From Dugong dugon (lineage: Eukaryota; Chordata; Mammalia; Sirenia; Dugongidae), in contig CM057469.1 in assembly GCA_030035585.1 (NCBI GenBank), forward strand, positions 64,125,501 through 64,189,500: DNA of 64,000 nucleotides. The letters run 5' to 3'. The position numbers and the translations under genes are program-made. Under the pieces are notes generated by a model. It was given only the letters and a program-made list of their open reading frames with translations, was not told where the DNA came from and searched no databases. Positions 40,101-51,579 of the stretch are shown in pieces (the first letter of the stretch is position 1; every line of letters begins with the position of its first letter).

Positions 40101-41250
40101 AGATCATGCACATATTGCAAATATTGCAAAGTTGCAGAGAATTCCAAAATGGTAGAATACAGTAAGAGTTGACATCCTTAAGCTAGGTGTTTGAAATCTA
40201 ACAGATCACTACCTGGGTTTCTCCCCCTTTAAGCTTAGCATGGACACACGGGAAGATTCGGGGCCTCAAGAAAGCTTTCTCATCAAAATTGCCCTCTCTA
40301 GACGCAAACCATATTCCAAGAGTTCTGACCCTGACGGCTTTAAACTTATAGCTTTCTTTTAAAATACTGATCGTATAGCAAAATATTACGAATAAACAGA
40401 CTCCAAGGAGGGAAAAAAGCATTCGCTCCCCTCCTCCAATAATATCAGCTTCCCTTACACCACCCTGCTATGGTGGCTGCAAGCCAATTCCTGTGGCAAG
40501 ACATTTAAAAACAACTGTGTGGCTCCCTATTGATTAGCAAGGAGCAATTTGGCTCCATAAAGTCTGGAGAATGAATCGGGAGCTAATGCAGTTACCTGCC
40601 TGACTTCAATGTATCTTTGTTTGCTTACCACAGGAAAAACAATTTAATAACAAGCAGTTTACAGTCTCGATTATAGCAGACTGGTGAGGTTCAGCTCAAG
40701 ATGCACTGGCAAAACTCAGCCGACAGATTTGGTTGTTTTATTTATTTATTTTTTATAAAGTTAGCTTTTAATGGCCCATTCCTGACCGAATCCAGAATTT
40801 TATAGTCTCTGCTACTGACCTCCGTTGTAGCTAAGAGCCAAGTTTTGCCAAGAATTTGTGGCTATGACTACAAGACACCAACATGTCCAGATGAAAAATG
40901 CAATATGCTGGCTATTTTGCCAGCACAACCAATTCTGATGTTATTACTATTATTTTTTAAGTTAGCCTGTCTATTTCACACACATTGGGAGTGAACACAG
41001 ACATGAACTCCAAGCAGAATTTTGCACTGTGGAGTATGCATATGTGTGAAATTCTTTTTATACAGGTTATTGGGGAAAATATTCGTTTGTATTAACTTAT
41101 GAGATCTGCAACAGAGAGGAATATTCATCTTCTTATTGGACATCCAAGTATTTAATGTAGTTGTGATAAATACATTTATTAATGATCATTATCATACGGG
41201 TCATGATAATTGAAAATATCTATGTTTTTAACTTAGAAATTTCATTTGGT
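40101..41250. other. candidate conserved non-coding element (tentative)
   Basis: Complex, repeat-free sequence without a coding frame. The densest part is 40480-40730. There I see homeodomain-type sites (attgattagcaag, gagctaatgcag), a forkhead-like site (ctttgtttgctta, 40615-40627), SOX-like aacaat and a TTTAAT/TAATAAC cluster. Such mixtures are typical of developmental enhancers but also occur by chance in AT-rich DNA. Only the absence of repeats and the motif mix support this call. Confidence 0.3.
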
Positions 41251-41857
41251 GAGTAAAGCTTTATAAATTGTCATTGAGTAATAGGTTTTTCTACTGCCTT
41301 AGGCTTTTGTTATTGTTTACGCTCACTTATTTCTGTTCTAATTCAGGATGTGGCTGGTTTTCTCTTGATTTGGGCAATGATAGAGAGAAGCAATTGGTTT
41401 TTATTTGGGGGGCTTTGAAAGAAATTAGGATCATTTTAAGCCATTTTCTTTCTTTATTTTGACAATTTTTCACTCTCTTGGGAGCCTTATTACACCATAA
41501 TAAAAAGTGAAATAGAAGCAAGACATAAAACATAGGGACATTCAAAACCCTCCTCCTTGGGTCTCCAAGTGTTTCATTTCCCAGGCTGTGGTCTGCCTTT
41601 CTTCCTGCGCCTCTTTAAATCACCTCGAGTCCCTTGGCTTTCCGCCATGTTTACTTGCTTCACACCGGCAGCATCTACATTTTAACACCCGCCTCTGGAA
41701 TGACTGATATTTTTTGGTCTTCAAAATACCTTTTCACGTTAAAGGAAAAAGAAAGGAAAAACGTTGGTAGAGATAGAAATACCTTCTGCCATTTTTTCCG
41801 CTCTCTTTTTGCTTTCCCACTCCCAGGAGAAAACACCTTCATTTTTTTTTTTCCCTT
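41251..41857. other. unassigned sequence
   Basis: No gene or repeat recognised before the L1 tail. Confidence 0.4.
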
Positions 41858-42055
41858 TAATTTTTTTTATTGTACGTTAGATGAAGGTTTACAGAACAAA
41901 TAGTTTCTCATTAAACAGTACATATAATTGTTTTATGACATTGGTTAACAATCCCATGACATGTCAACACTCTCCCTTCTCGAACTTGGGTTCCCTAGTA
42001 CCAGCTTTCCTGTTCCCTCTTGCTTTCCAGTCCTTGAAACAGGTTCATTTTTAAC
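41858..42055 (-). mobile_element. L1 3' end, antisense, short insertion
   Basis: Reversed poly(A) and 3'UTR of the same L1 lineage as copies A and B: ttttttttattgtacgttag, gatgaaggtttacagaacaa, gacatgtcaacactctccct, gaacttgggttccctag. It is 5'-truncated at about 200 bp. Confidence 0.85.
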
Positions 42056-42059
42056 GTAA

Positions 42060-43400
42060 ATGTGTTTTAGTTTTTTTTACTCTGATTTGGAAAAGGGATG
42101 TAGTACCCTTGTCTACTTTGGAATACAAGGAGGAAAGTTTTCAATATCTCACCATGAAATACAATGTTTGCTGTAGTTTTATCCTTTTTAAAAGAATACT
42201 AATCAGGCTAACGAAATTCCTTTTTATTCCTAGTTTAGTAAAGGTGACATGAATGGATGTTGGATTTTATCAAATGTTTTTTCTGCATTTATTGAGATGA
42301 TTGCATAATTTTTTTCCCTTTATTTATTTATTTAAATTTATTCCTACATCAATGTGATGAATTATTTTGATTGGTTTTTTAGTGTAAATGCCTTTTTGGA
42401 ATAAATATCTGTAGTGGTGACCTTTTTTTATTCCTGAGATTAGCTATTTTTACCTTTTTTTGTGTCAGTCTTAACATGGGTTTATTATCAGTTATAAAAG
42501 GCTTTCTAAAGAAATAATATTTGGATTTGCCGATTTGTTCTACAGTACATTTTTGTTTTCTTTCACTTATTTCTGCCTTTATAATTTCCTTCCTTCTACT
42601 TTCTTTGGGTTTAACTTACTTTTTTATTTCAAATGTCTTAAAATGAATTCTTAACTCGAAGATTTTCGGCCTTTTGTCTTTTCTAATATATGTGTTAATG
42701 CTATAAATTTTCCTCTAAGCATGGCTTTGGCCACTTCCTAATGTTTTGATACATCATATTTTAATTATTATTGATATCATATCAATATGATATTGATATG
42801 ATAATGCTATAAATTTTCCTCTAAGCATGGCTTTGGCCACTTCCTAATGTTTTGATACATCATATTTTAATTATTATTGATATCATATCAATATGATATC
42901 AATAATATGATGAATTCTCTGACCACTGGGTTATTTAAAAATATATTGTCTAATTCCTAAAAATGTGGTTATTTCCTAGTTATCTTTTTGTTGACTTCTT
43001 ATTTAATTTTGCTGTAATCAGAGAGTATAATTTGTGTATTTAAATCCTTTGCAATTTGTCCTGCTTTTCTATTGGTCCCTGTGGGAGATTTGCTCTGCAA
43101 CCAACTGCCTGCTACTATAGAAGCAAAATCATCACTGTGTTTTTATCTGTATTTTCCTGGTTACTAGTGCAATTGTTCATCTTTAGGGACCTCTGTCTTG
43201 TTTGTAACTTTTAAACTTTGACGCAGTCTGATTTATCATATTTTTCTTTATAAGTTGTGTCTCTTTTGTCATGTTTCAGAAAACTATTCCTGATCTTGAC
43301 ATCATATTCTAGATATTCTTATGTATTTTACTTTTTAAAATTTCTAATTTTGTGTTTTACACGTAAACCTTTATTCCACCTACAATTAGGTTGAATGTAT
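42060..43400 (-). mobile_element. old L1 (L1M-type) ORF2 region, antisense
   Basis: Reversed ancient L1 ORF2: ggatgttggattttatcaaa tgttttttctgcatttattg agatgattgc (in pieces), ctataaattttcctctaagc atggctttgg, gttatttcctagttatcttt. These correspond to the RT fingers and the region between endonuclease and RT. It is far more decayed than copies A-C and has no usable frame. Confidence 0.75.
42697..42908 (+). repeat. 106-bp tandem duplication ending in palindromes
   Basis: Unit 1 is 42697-42802 and unit 2 starts at 42803. The first 97 bases are identical (42697-42793 and 42803-42899). Unit 1 ends with the inverted repeat atcatatcaatat/atattgatatgat (42776-42802, 1-nt loop). Unit 2 ends with attattgatatcatat/atatgatatcaataat (42873-42906, 2-nt loop). 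Confidence 0.95.
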
Positions 43401-43594
43401 TATTTATTTTAAAGTAAGAAAGTTTTTATAATGAAAGAGCATGCTAACCAAATAGGATACCAGTGTAACACATATAAATGGAGACTGGGCCAGACAAACT
43501 GATATATACTGTCAACCTACCCAAAACCCATTTCTTTGCCTCTCACCTTACGTCATCTGTCCAGATTGGTTCAGGACCTCCTAATAACAATGAA

Positions 43595-43797
43595 ACCAGT
43601 TGCCATCAAGGTGACTCAGACTCATAGCAACCCCATGTGTGTCAGAGTGCTACCGTACTCCATAGGGTTTCAGTAGCTGATTTTTTTTGGAAGTAAGCAG
43701 ATTGCCAGGCCTTTCTTCTAAGACATCTCTGGGTAGACTTGAGTCTTCAATCTTTTGTTTAACAGCTAAGCAGGTTAACGATTTTCACTACCCACTG
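43595..43797 (-). mobile_element. AfroSINE, long form, antisense
   Basis: Reversed copy: gaaaccagttgccatcaagg, gactcatagcaaccccatgt, gattgccaggcctttcttct, head cttttgtttaacagctaagc aggttaacg. Confidence 0.88.
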
Positions 43798-43807
43798 TTT
43801 AATAACA

Positions 43808-43866
43808 ACAAGCCAAAAAAAAACCCGTTGCCGTCAAGTCGATTCTGACTCATAGTGACCATATAA
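43808..43866 (-). mobile_element. AfroSINE tail fragment, antisense
   Basis: aaacccgttgccgtcaagtc gattctgactcatagtgacc only. The sequence is close to consensus, so it is probably young. Confidence 0.82.
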
Positions 43867-44100
43867 CAATAGCTGACATTTATTTTGACTCTGTGCCAAC
43901 AACTATGCTAAATGCTTTGCAGCCATGTTTTATTTAATTCTCACAACAATCCTATGTGGTAGGTACAGTTATCATCCCTGTTTTACAACTGTTGATAGTG
44001 ACATGATAAAGATAATGGAGCCAGTAAGTAACAGAACCAAGATCTGAATTCAAGGAGCCTCATTATAAGACCTGATTCTTAGTTACTCTAGAATGCTAAG
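43867..44100 (-). mobile_element. MIR SINE, antisense, nearly full length
   Basis: acaatagctgacatttattt, ctatgctaaatgctttgcag, ctcacaacaatcctatgtgg taggta, and reversed head near cttagttactctagaatgc. Confidence 0.87.
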
Positions 44101-44375
44101 GTAGTCAGTGGTTCACAAAGAACTGGAATAATTACTCTCTTTGCCTTAAGAGATTTCTCTTGGCTATGCTTCTCTTCTTTCATCTCGTTTTCCTTCCTTT
44201 GCTCTTGAATTGGATTCTGGCTTTTTCTTTAGAAACTTTGGATTGACTGCTGTATGTTACTGATCTGCCTAGCTTTGATTTGGTGCTACCTGCTTCTTTC
44301 AGCTCCCATACATGGCTTTTTCTTGGGCTTTTACCCCATCCAAGGCTCAGGGCTGAGTCTCCTGCTGGCCTAACC

Positions 44376-44575
44376 ATAAAAAACAAAACAAAAAAACAGT
44401 TGCCATTGAGTTAATTCTGATTTATGGCGACCCCATGTGTTTCAGAGTACAATTGCTCTCCATAGGATTTTCAATGACTGTGATCTTTCAGAAGTAGATT
44501 GCCAGGTCTTTCTTCCATGGCACTTCTGTGTGGATTCAAGTTGCCAAACTTTTGGTTAATAACCAAGCGTTTAGT
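44376..44575 (-). mobile_element. AfroSINE, long form, antisense
   Basis: Reversed copy: aaacagttgccattgagtta, tttatggcgaccccatgtgt, agattgccaggtctttcttc. The head is truncated after ccaagcgttt. Confidence 0.88.
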
Positions 44576-44581
44576 GTTCTA

Positions 44582-44754
44582 TAAAAAAAAATGAAATCAA
44601 ACCCCTTGCCATTGAGTCGATTCTGATTCATAGTGACCCTATAGGACAGAGTAGAACTGCCCCATAGGATTTCTAAGGAGCGGCTGGTGGATTCGAATGG
44701 CCAACCTTTTGGTTAGCAGCCGAGCTCTTAACCACTGTGACACCAGGGCTCTGC
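44582..44754 (-). mobile_element. AfroSINE, short form, antisense
   Basis: Well preserved reversed copy: ttgccattgagtcgattctg, ctataggacagagtagaact gcccc, gagcggctggtggattcgaa, head cttaaccactgtgacaccag ggctc. Confidence 0.93.
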
Positions 44755-44882
44755 TAATGTGCTATACTCTTCCTATAGCCCTATAATTACTTGGGACACA
44801 TCCAATACCTCCTCTAAACACCATTTGTTTATTCATTATTCTTTCATTTTTCCTTCTTTTATTATTTAGTTTTTCAAACATC

Positions 44883-44936
44883 TATATGGGGTTGCTATGA
44901 ATTGGGATCGACTCAACAGCAATGGTTTTGGTTTAT
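44883..44936 (+). mobile_element. AfroSINE tail fragment, sense
   Basis: atatggggttgctatgaatt gggatcgactcaacagcaat ggttttgg: only the 3' tail. Confidence 0.78.
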
Positions 44937-44939
44937 TAT

Positions 44940-45180
44940 GGTTGAGCTAATTTATTGCAATCATGGGCATATGGAGGAGAATGGAGTATGTGCCTTACCT
45001 TGTAGAGCTTATAGTCTACCTGAGAAGACAGACTTCTAAACAAATTGATGATGATAGCAGTATGTAAAATGCCCTAGATTTACCATGGGTATTGTTCCAA
45101 AGAGATGATTTATAAGCTGGGCTTTACAAGATGGATGGGAGGAGGTGCTAGGAGGTAAGGCTTAAATTAGAAACGCTAGC
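44940..45180 (-). mobile_element. L2 LINE 3'UTR, antisense
   Basis: ttaccttgtagagcttatag tctacctgagaagacagact, later ggatgggaggaggtgctagg. This is the reverse of the L2 3'UTR. Confidence 0.55.
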
Positions 45181-45798
45181 GTTCTGTGTGTTCCTTTTTA
45201 AATTAACCTGGGCGCCTCCGCGACCCCAGAAGAGGGAGTTACAGTCTCAAAAAGAGCATAGAAAACAGTGTGTTTATTCTGCTAAAATCTTTTATTTGGC
45301 CTTTACTGTCTTTACTCCCTCCTTGCTCTTCTTGTACATACTTCTTAAGGTGGTTTTGGAAGCCTCAAAACTGGTGACAATTTACCAGTAACTCATATTT
45401 CAGTACACCATACGGTAGAGGTCTGTAGGCAAATGTGAAATGCTCAGAACCACAACATCCCTTGCAGGATCTGAGAGCATTCAGGCCTGGGGTCCATTTT
45501 ACTTGCCTAATCCTCTGTCAGTGCAGAGTAACCCAGTGAGCCATTTAATGTTTCCCGTTTATTCACTTACTAGTGACTTTTCTTGATAAGCCACTGTAGC
45601 ATTAATTACAAATAGTTACAGCAGAAAATTCAGTTACTTTTATCAGTTCTTTTTGTTTTGTTTTTTAATCAATATATGTGTTTTTATGTATTTATACCCC
45701 ATTTCTAGTGCATATCTCTTACATAGAAAATGACATCTAACTATAAATTTAAACTCCTAAAGCATTTTCCTTAATTGTAGTTAATTTGGTTAAAATTA
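45181..45798. other. unassigned sequence
   Basis: No gene or repeat recognised. Confidence 0.4.
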
Positions 45799-46181
45799 TT
45801 GCCTAGTCAAAAGTTTTTTTTATCATTTTTTTTTTTAAATTGTACTTTAAATGAAGATTTACAGAACAAACTAGCTTCTCTTTACACACATTGTTTTGTG
45901 ACATTGGTTGCCAACCCCACAAGTCAACATTCTCCCCTTCTCAACCTTGGGTTCCCCACCACCAAATTTCCTGTCTCCTTCTGCCTTCTCATCCTTGCCC
46001 CTGGGCAGGAGTGCCCATCCAGTCTTGTCTTGTTTTATGGGCCTGTCTAATCTTTGGCTGAATGGTGAACCTCGAGAGTAACTTCAGTACTGAACTAAAA
46101 AGGTATCCAGGGGTCATACTCTCGGGGTTTCTCCAGTCTCTGTCAGACCAGTATGGTCTGGTCTATTTTGCCTAGTCAAAA
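45799..46181 (-). mobile_element. L1 3' end, antisense, with 14-bp target duplication
   Basis: 5'-truncated L1 insertion of ~355 bp (45813-46167). ttgcctagtcaaaa repeats exactly at 45799-45812 and 46168-46181. The element contains reversed poly(A), gatttacagaacaaactagc, acattggttgccaaccccac and tctgtcagaccagtatggtc. Textbook target-primed reverse transcription. Confidence 0.95.
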
Positions 46182-46228
46182 CTTTGAGAATATGTTTCAT
46201 TTGCCATAAAGTTGTTATTTTATGTCTC

Positions 46229-46456
46229 TTCTAAGCTAAAGAGTACCTGGGTGGTGCAAATGGTGCTTGGCTATTAATCAAAAGGTTGGAGGTTTAGGTT
46301 TGAGTCCACCTAGAAGCACGTTGGTGGAAAGGTCTGCCAATCTATTTCTGAAAAATCAGCCATTGAAAACCCTATGGAGTATGGTTTTACTCTGACACAC
46401 ATGGGGTCACAGGAATCAGAATTGACTCAACAGCAATTGTTTTTTCTAAGCTATAG
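46229..46456 (+). mobile_element. AfroSINE, long form, with target duplication
   Basis: Sense copy at 46242-46443 (gtacctgggtggtgcaaatg, gaaaggtctgccaatctatt, ctctgacacacatggggtca). It is flanked by ttctaagctaaag (46229-46241) and ttctaagctatag (46444-46456), a 13-bp duplication with one mismatch. Confidence 0.93.
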
Positions 46457-47679
46457 AAGACTTTCAACTTTTATATTATTGGGAATGACTGACCACTAAT
46501 AAAAAGGTCACATTTATTCATGTTCTTAACCTCTAGCTAACTTCCTGTGATTTCCAGTCCAATTTTTTTTTTCTTTTTAGTTCTTCAAAAATACATTGCA
46601 ATTTTTGAGGAAGCTTAAGTTATACAAAATCCGTTTTTTGCTCCATCTAATATTTTCTGAATGTGTTGGTTAACTCTTTAGATATGAGTGTTCCCAAACA
46701 CAAAATAAAATAATTTTTAAAAGTTTGATTACTTCACAAAGGCATTCATTTGAAAAAAATTAGGCAAACTGAAAAAAAAAAAAAGGAAGAAGAGAGAGAA
46801 TGGATAATACTCTACCAAATTATAAGTGATGAAACTATTTTGTTAAAGGGGTATTAAGATAAGAATCTAGCAACTATCTTAAGTTCAGAGTTGTAAGTAA
46901 TTTTTATAGGTGATAGTAAGAGGAAATAAATTTAATCTACACTAGCAATGATTAAATTAGATATTAAATAGCACCATCAAACTATTTTTGATCGGAGAAT
47001 AAAGAATTATTCTTTTTTGCTCTAAATTTTGAAGCAAAAGGCAATTTAAGAACAGTTCTGGCCTGGGACTCCTAATTAAAGTTTATTTACAGAAAAAGAA
47101 AAAACAAGAAACTGTCACCCCTGGGTTGGTGGGGGGGGGGGTTAGGTAACAGCATACAGCTGTTAAAAATAATAAACTCAGGGGGAAAAAAGATTAGAGC
47201 TTATTTAGAATAATCCCCCAACCCAGTCTAGCCATGTCTCCTAACTTCCTCTGATAGATAACTGTGCAGGCCATTGCGCACACATTTTAATAAACAGAAA
47301 TTAAAAAAAAAAAAAGTTAAGCACTTACCTCTGTTCTTTGAATATTATTTATTTATACATTTTCTAGTATACTCAAAATATAATAAAATATTAGCAAAGT
47401 TTAAAAAATAAAAGAATGAGGTAAACTCTATTTGAGTCCTCTGGTTTGGTGGTGGGGTGCTGATAAAAGGTATTGTATTTGGGTATATAGTTGACAGTTA
47501 GGCTCAATTAACAAATTTCTTCTATTCAGTCAACATCTGTCTTCCCTCAATTCTACTCTGCAGTCTGATACATGAAAGTGGTAAAATGGAAATGGTAAAA
47601 ATGTGTCTAGATTGAGCATTTCAGGGCTAGCAGAGACTTCAGAAGACCTTCAGCTTGGCTTCCCATTTAGTATACATGT
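46457..47679. other. unassigned 1.2 kb
   Basis: AT-rich, no gene. A pure G run lies at 47131-47141, and A runs near 46768 and 47303. The segment 47610-47670 (catttcagggctagcagaga) has the feel of an old repeat that I cannot name. Confidence 0.4.
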
Positions 47680-47830
47680 AGGGTTCCCTGACTTAGCAAA
47701 TAAAAATGCAGGACACCCAATTCAATTTGATTTTCAAATAAACCACACATTATTTTTAGTCTAAATATGTCTCAAATACTTTCATATACTTGGTGTCCTG
47801 TATTTTATCCAGAAACCTTATGTAAGTGGC
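47680..47830. mobile_element. ancient palindromic MITE (family unassigned)
   Basis: Left arm agggttccctgacttagcaa ataaaaatgcaggacacc and right arm ggtgtcctgtattttatcca gaaacctt are imperfect reverse complements, with a symmetric AT-rich middle. This is a typical non-autonomous DNA transposon shape. Confidence 0.6.
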
Positions 47831-48167
47831 CACTCTGCAGAAATTCTGGGATGTTGGTAGTCAGTGTCTCTCGCCTCTGAATAGAAAGGAATATTTCTTG
47901 TTACCTAGAGAAGTAATTTATTGTAGATGGGCTATATGTACATGTAAACAGTGAAATAGGCTAAGATGGCATTTTTTCTTATTTTTGCTTGTTCTTTTTT
48001 ACGGAATGTAAATTATCCAGTATCCTTACCCGGTAAGTCCTCGGAAGCTTTGTGTAATGGGAGCAAAATTAAAAAAAAAAACAAAACTGAATTTGAGAGC
48101 TAGAAGCTCCAGGCCTCATGTGTCACCAATAAGGAAGATCTACTAAGCAACATTAAGTGAGTTGATT
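47831..48167. other. unassigned sequence
   Basis: Nothing recognised except an A run near 48070. Confidence 0.4.
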
Positions 48168-48345
48168 AACCAAAAAACAAACCCCTTGCTGTGGAGTTGA
48201 TTCCAATTCACAGCGACACTATAGGACAGAGTAGAACTGCTTCATAGGGTTTTCAAGGCTGTAATCTTTATGGAAGCAGACTGCCACATCTTTCTCCCTC
48301 TTGGTTAATAGCTGAGCGCTGTGAGGGATCCTTTAGTGAGTTGAT
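48168..48345 (-). mobile_element. AfroSINE, short form, antisense
   Basis: aaacaaaccccttgctgtgg, ctataggacagagtagaact gcttc, gcagactgccacatctttct ccc, then a partly lost head (gttaatagctgagcgctgtg). Confidence 0.88.
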
Positions 48346-49413
48346 TAAGGGCACAAAACAATGGTGGTCCAACAGGCCCAAAGAGCATGTGTTTTTGGAC
48401 TTCTGGTCAGAGAAGGTCTTCTTTGAAGCACTGACCACAGAATGTTCTCTAAGCTTCCTAGTGTGTTTAGCCCTCCAGGACATCCATAGGCTCCTAAGGA
48501 AATAGTAGCCCTGGAACACAGCTGATTGCTATCTAGGACTTTGACGCTTGTACTCATTTTCAAAGCAGCTCCCAAAATGCCTTTGTCAAACCTGATGCAC
48601 ATATAAAACTTCACCTTTGAAAGGCATTCTCAACCAGTCACAGAGAATGCAGACTATCATTCTGCCCTAAACTTAAATGTGAGTTGGGGGAAGGGAGAGA
48701 GGCTCCTTTATACATAAACCCTTATTGAAATACAGCTGTTCGTTCTATTTGCCAAATTTGAAGACTAACACAAATGGGTTGTGGAGGCATGTTAAGAAGT
48801 TATGACCCCAATAAAAAGGTCCCTTAGTTATCAGCATAGTAAAGCTAGTACATGTGGGAAATCATGGTTGAAATCCACTAGTCAAAAGAAACAAGATTAC
48901 AGGCTAATTTTTATGAAGACTATGTGTAGCTTGCTTCTGGAATTACAGTAGTTAACGTCCCCTTGAAAGATGCCAGGCTGGGGCTGGAGGCAGGGCCAGA
49001 TTCACAGTCTTAGTACGTGGAAGTGGTAACAAGGCTTATGCTTAAAGTTGAACAAGGCTTAGCACTTAGGAGCCCTTTCATGATTTAATGTTCTGCTGCC
49101 ATTGTCCTGAAATGCTCAATAATTTTGAACAAGGGATCCCACATGTTCATTTCGCACTGGGTCCTGAAAATCATGTAGCTGTTTCTGTATGGAGATAAGA
49201 ATTTAGGTCAGGGCTGTGGTTTGTGGCCAAGGAGTAGAGCTTTCCCACATGCTATATTGTCTTCAGTGAGAGCTCTGTGCCCACAGGGTTTCACATCATT
49301 CATTGGGGAGTACCACATGTACTCTGTCAGCCAAGTCAGATCTAACCTTTGGGTCTTCATTATTACTTCCTCCTATATCCAGTTGGTCACCAAGATCTGT
49401 TGTTTTTACCTAC
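48346..49413. other. unassigned 1.1 kb
   Basis: No gene or repeat recognised. Minus-strand frames at 48345-48614 and 48268-48519 overlap and show no known domain. Confidence 0.4.
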
Positions 49414-49626
49414 TAAGCCAGTTGCTGTGAAGTCAATTCCTACTCATGGTGACGTCACATGTGTCAGAGTAGAACTGTGCTCCGTAAGGCTTAAATGGCT
49501 GATTTTTGGCTGTAGATTGCCAGGCCTTTCTTCTGAGATGCTTCTGGGTGGACTTCAATCTCCAACCTTTCTAATCTTTTGGTTAGCAGCCAAGTGCATT
49601 AACAATTTGCACTACCCAGGCACTCC
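49414..49626 (-). mobile_element. AfroSINE, long form, antisense
   Basis: aagccagttgctgtgaagtc, gtgtcagagtagaactgtgc, agattgccaggcctttcttc, head gcattaacaatttgcactac ccaggcactcc. Confidence 0.92.
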
Positions 49627-49785
49627 TTTTAACTTCTAGAAATCTATTTTCTCTTCTCTGTCTCCTCTGCTAATGTTTTCCTTCAAGTCCTCATCATTTC
49701 TTCCCTGTCAATTATGCTAACTACCCAACTGGAATACCTGACTCTAGTTCATTCCTATCCTCTACAGTTCATCCTTTGTAGCACG

Positions 49786-50025
49786 TACAGAAAGCAAACT
49801 ATGGCTTGCAGGTCAAATTCGGACCATTACCATTACCTATTTTTATAATCAAAGTCTTACAGGAAAACAGTCACACCCACTCATTTACATATCATCTATG
49901 CTTGCTTTTGCGCTATAGCAGCAGAGTTGAGTAGTTGCGACAGAGACCACATGACTTACAAAGGCTAAAATACTACCTTCTGGCTCTTTACAGAAAAAGT
50001 TTCCTGACCCTTGTTCTATACTGAT
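49786..50025 (+). mobile_element. hAT-type non-autonomous DNA transposon
   Basis: agcaaactatggcttgcagg tcaaattcggacc at the left, ttgagtagttgcgacagaga ccacatg in the middle and ctctttacagaaaaagtttc ctgaccctt at the right match a common mammalian hAT MITE. Subfamily and exact ends are not assigned. Confidence 0.75.
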
Positions 50026-50039
50026 GCCAAAACCATCTT

Positions 50040-51010
50040 CTAAAATGCACATTTAATCTTCTTACTTTCCTGTTTAATTCTGCAATGGTGCATTATTGTT
50101 GGCAACGTGAATTCTAAGCCATTCAGCATGGCATACTGGGTTCTTTATAGGCCCCCGGCCTACTTGTCCAGACTCTCTACTAACGCTTTTCCACGTGTAC
50201 CAATGTCTATACCATTGGTTCCTATCGGAGTGGAGAGGGTGGGTGGGCAAGAGAAAGGGGGAAAAATAAGGGAGGTGGAAGGCTTATTAGATTTACTGCG
50301 GAAGCTTTTCCAAATGCCATTCCCTGTTCAGTGGCCTCTTGAAGGACCTGCATGGAGATGGGAGAATGAGGAGAAGGACACAGATAGTTTGGGAAAATTC
50401 CTCCTGATCTCGATTTGCCTCTCCTAATCCCCCTTCCCTCTCTGGGCATACCAAAATACTTTTGTTTCTCCAAACAGGTCATGTTTTTTCTCACCTCTGT
50501 AGCTTTGTGCTTGCTGTTCCCCTCTTTGAAACACCTTTCTCTCAAGCTAATTCCTAGACATCTTTCAAGACACCATTCAAACCCCCTTGAACTTCCCCAG
50601 ATGCTCAGACTGGGTTAGGTATCTCTTTGCATTCTCTTAGAAGTGATTTTTACTGATTTTAACACTTAATCACAGCATTTTAATTTTCTGTCTTTATTAT
50701 CTGTCTCTCTATTCATCATCTTTGTACTATTAATTCTAGAAAAATGGTGGTTGTTGTTTACTGTCAAGTTGATTCCAACTCATAGCGACCCTATATGACA
50801 GAGTACAACTGCCCCGTAGCATTTCCAAGGCTGTAATCTTTACTGAAGCAGACTGCCACATCTTTCTCACGTGGAGTGGCTGGTAGGTTCAAACTGCGGA
50901 CCTTTTAGTTAGCAGCCCAGCACTTAATCACTGTTCCACCAGGGCTTCTTGTGCCACATGATTAGCACATAATAAACATTCAGTAAATGCTTATTGAATT
51001 GATTGATGGA
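50040..51010 (+). mobile_element. L2 LINE, sense, split by AfroSINE
   Basis: L2 sequence at 50040-50215 and 50410-50749 (gtttctccaaacaggtcatg, gacatctttcaagacaccat tcaaa, tctgtctttattatctgtct) and the terminus at 50950-51010 (ttagcacataataaacattc agtaaatgcttattgaattg). The middle (50216-50410) is unrecognised purine-rich sequence. Confidence 0.68.
50750..50948 (-). mobile_element. AfroSINE, short form, antisense, inside L2
   Basis: gttgttgtttactgtcaagt tgattccaactcatagcgac, gcagactgccacatctttct, head cacttaatcactgttccacc agggctt. L2 continues on both sides. Confidence 0.92.
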
Positions 51011-51579
51011 AGTCTCTGCTACTAGGCCAGTAAATGGCTGTTCATATATGTAAACCACATCCCAGACATTGGATATTTTCATTCAGCTATTTCTTAATAA
51101 GCTGAGAAGTTTATTTTCCTATGAAGATTTTCCTTTAGCATGAGAAGTCAAACTAACAGTCAAAATGAAATTTCTCTTTAAAAATAACTTTTCTCATCAT
51201 TTTATAAAGTTGAAACTATCCTCTGACCCTTTTCTTTTTTGTGATTATTTCTTATTTAGATATTCAGTTGATAGAAGGACAGTCTTTAATGATTGTTATT
51301 AAATAACAATGAATTATTGTAGCCCAATGCCACACAGGCTGGGCTGAGATGTAGAGGTCAATAGTTGCCCCGTTAGCTTCTAGAACACCATGGAAGATGT
51401 ATATAAAAGCTTTTCTTCTGCTTCATGTTTGGAAACCATGCATTTCCCAGGATTGTTAAAACTAATTTCATATTCAGGCTGTAAATATAACTTACCCAAC
51501 TGAAATTCTCAGAACAGAAGATATGTATTGATGAAAATAGATTTTTCCCAAAATGCAGTTAGTTCCTATGAAGGAATAC
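51011..51579. other. unassigned sequence
   Basis: No gene recognised. A gtatataaaag stretch at ~51397-51407 looks like a TATA box, but nothing downstream supports a gene. Confidence 0.4.

Noticed and set aside
42873..42906. Hairpin as a microRNA precursor
   Set aside because: The stem is 16 bp with a 2-nt loop, is made of AT repeats and lies in a recent duplication; too short for a pre-miRNA.
51397..51407. TATA-box-like gtatataaaag
   Set aside because: No CpG island, exon or LTR is nearby; such strings are common in AT-rich DNA.
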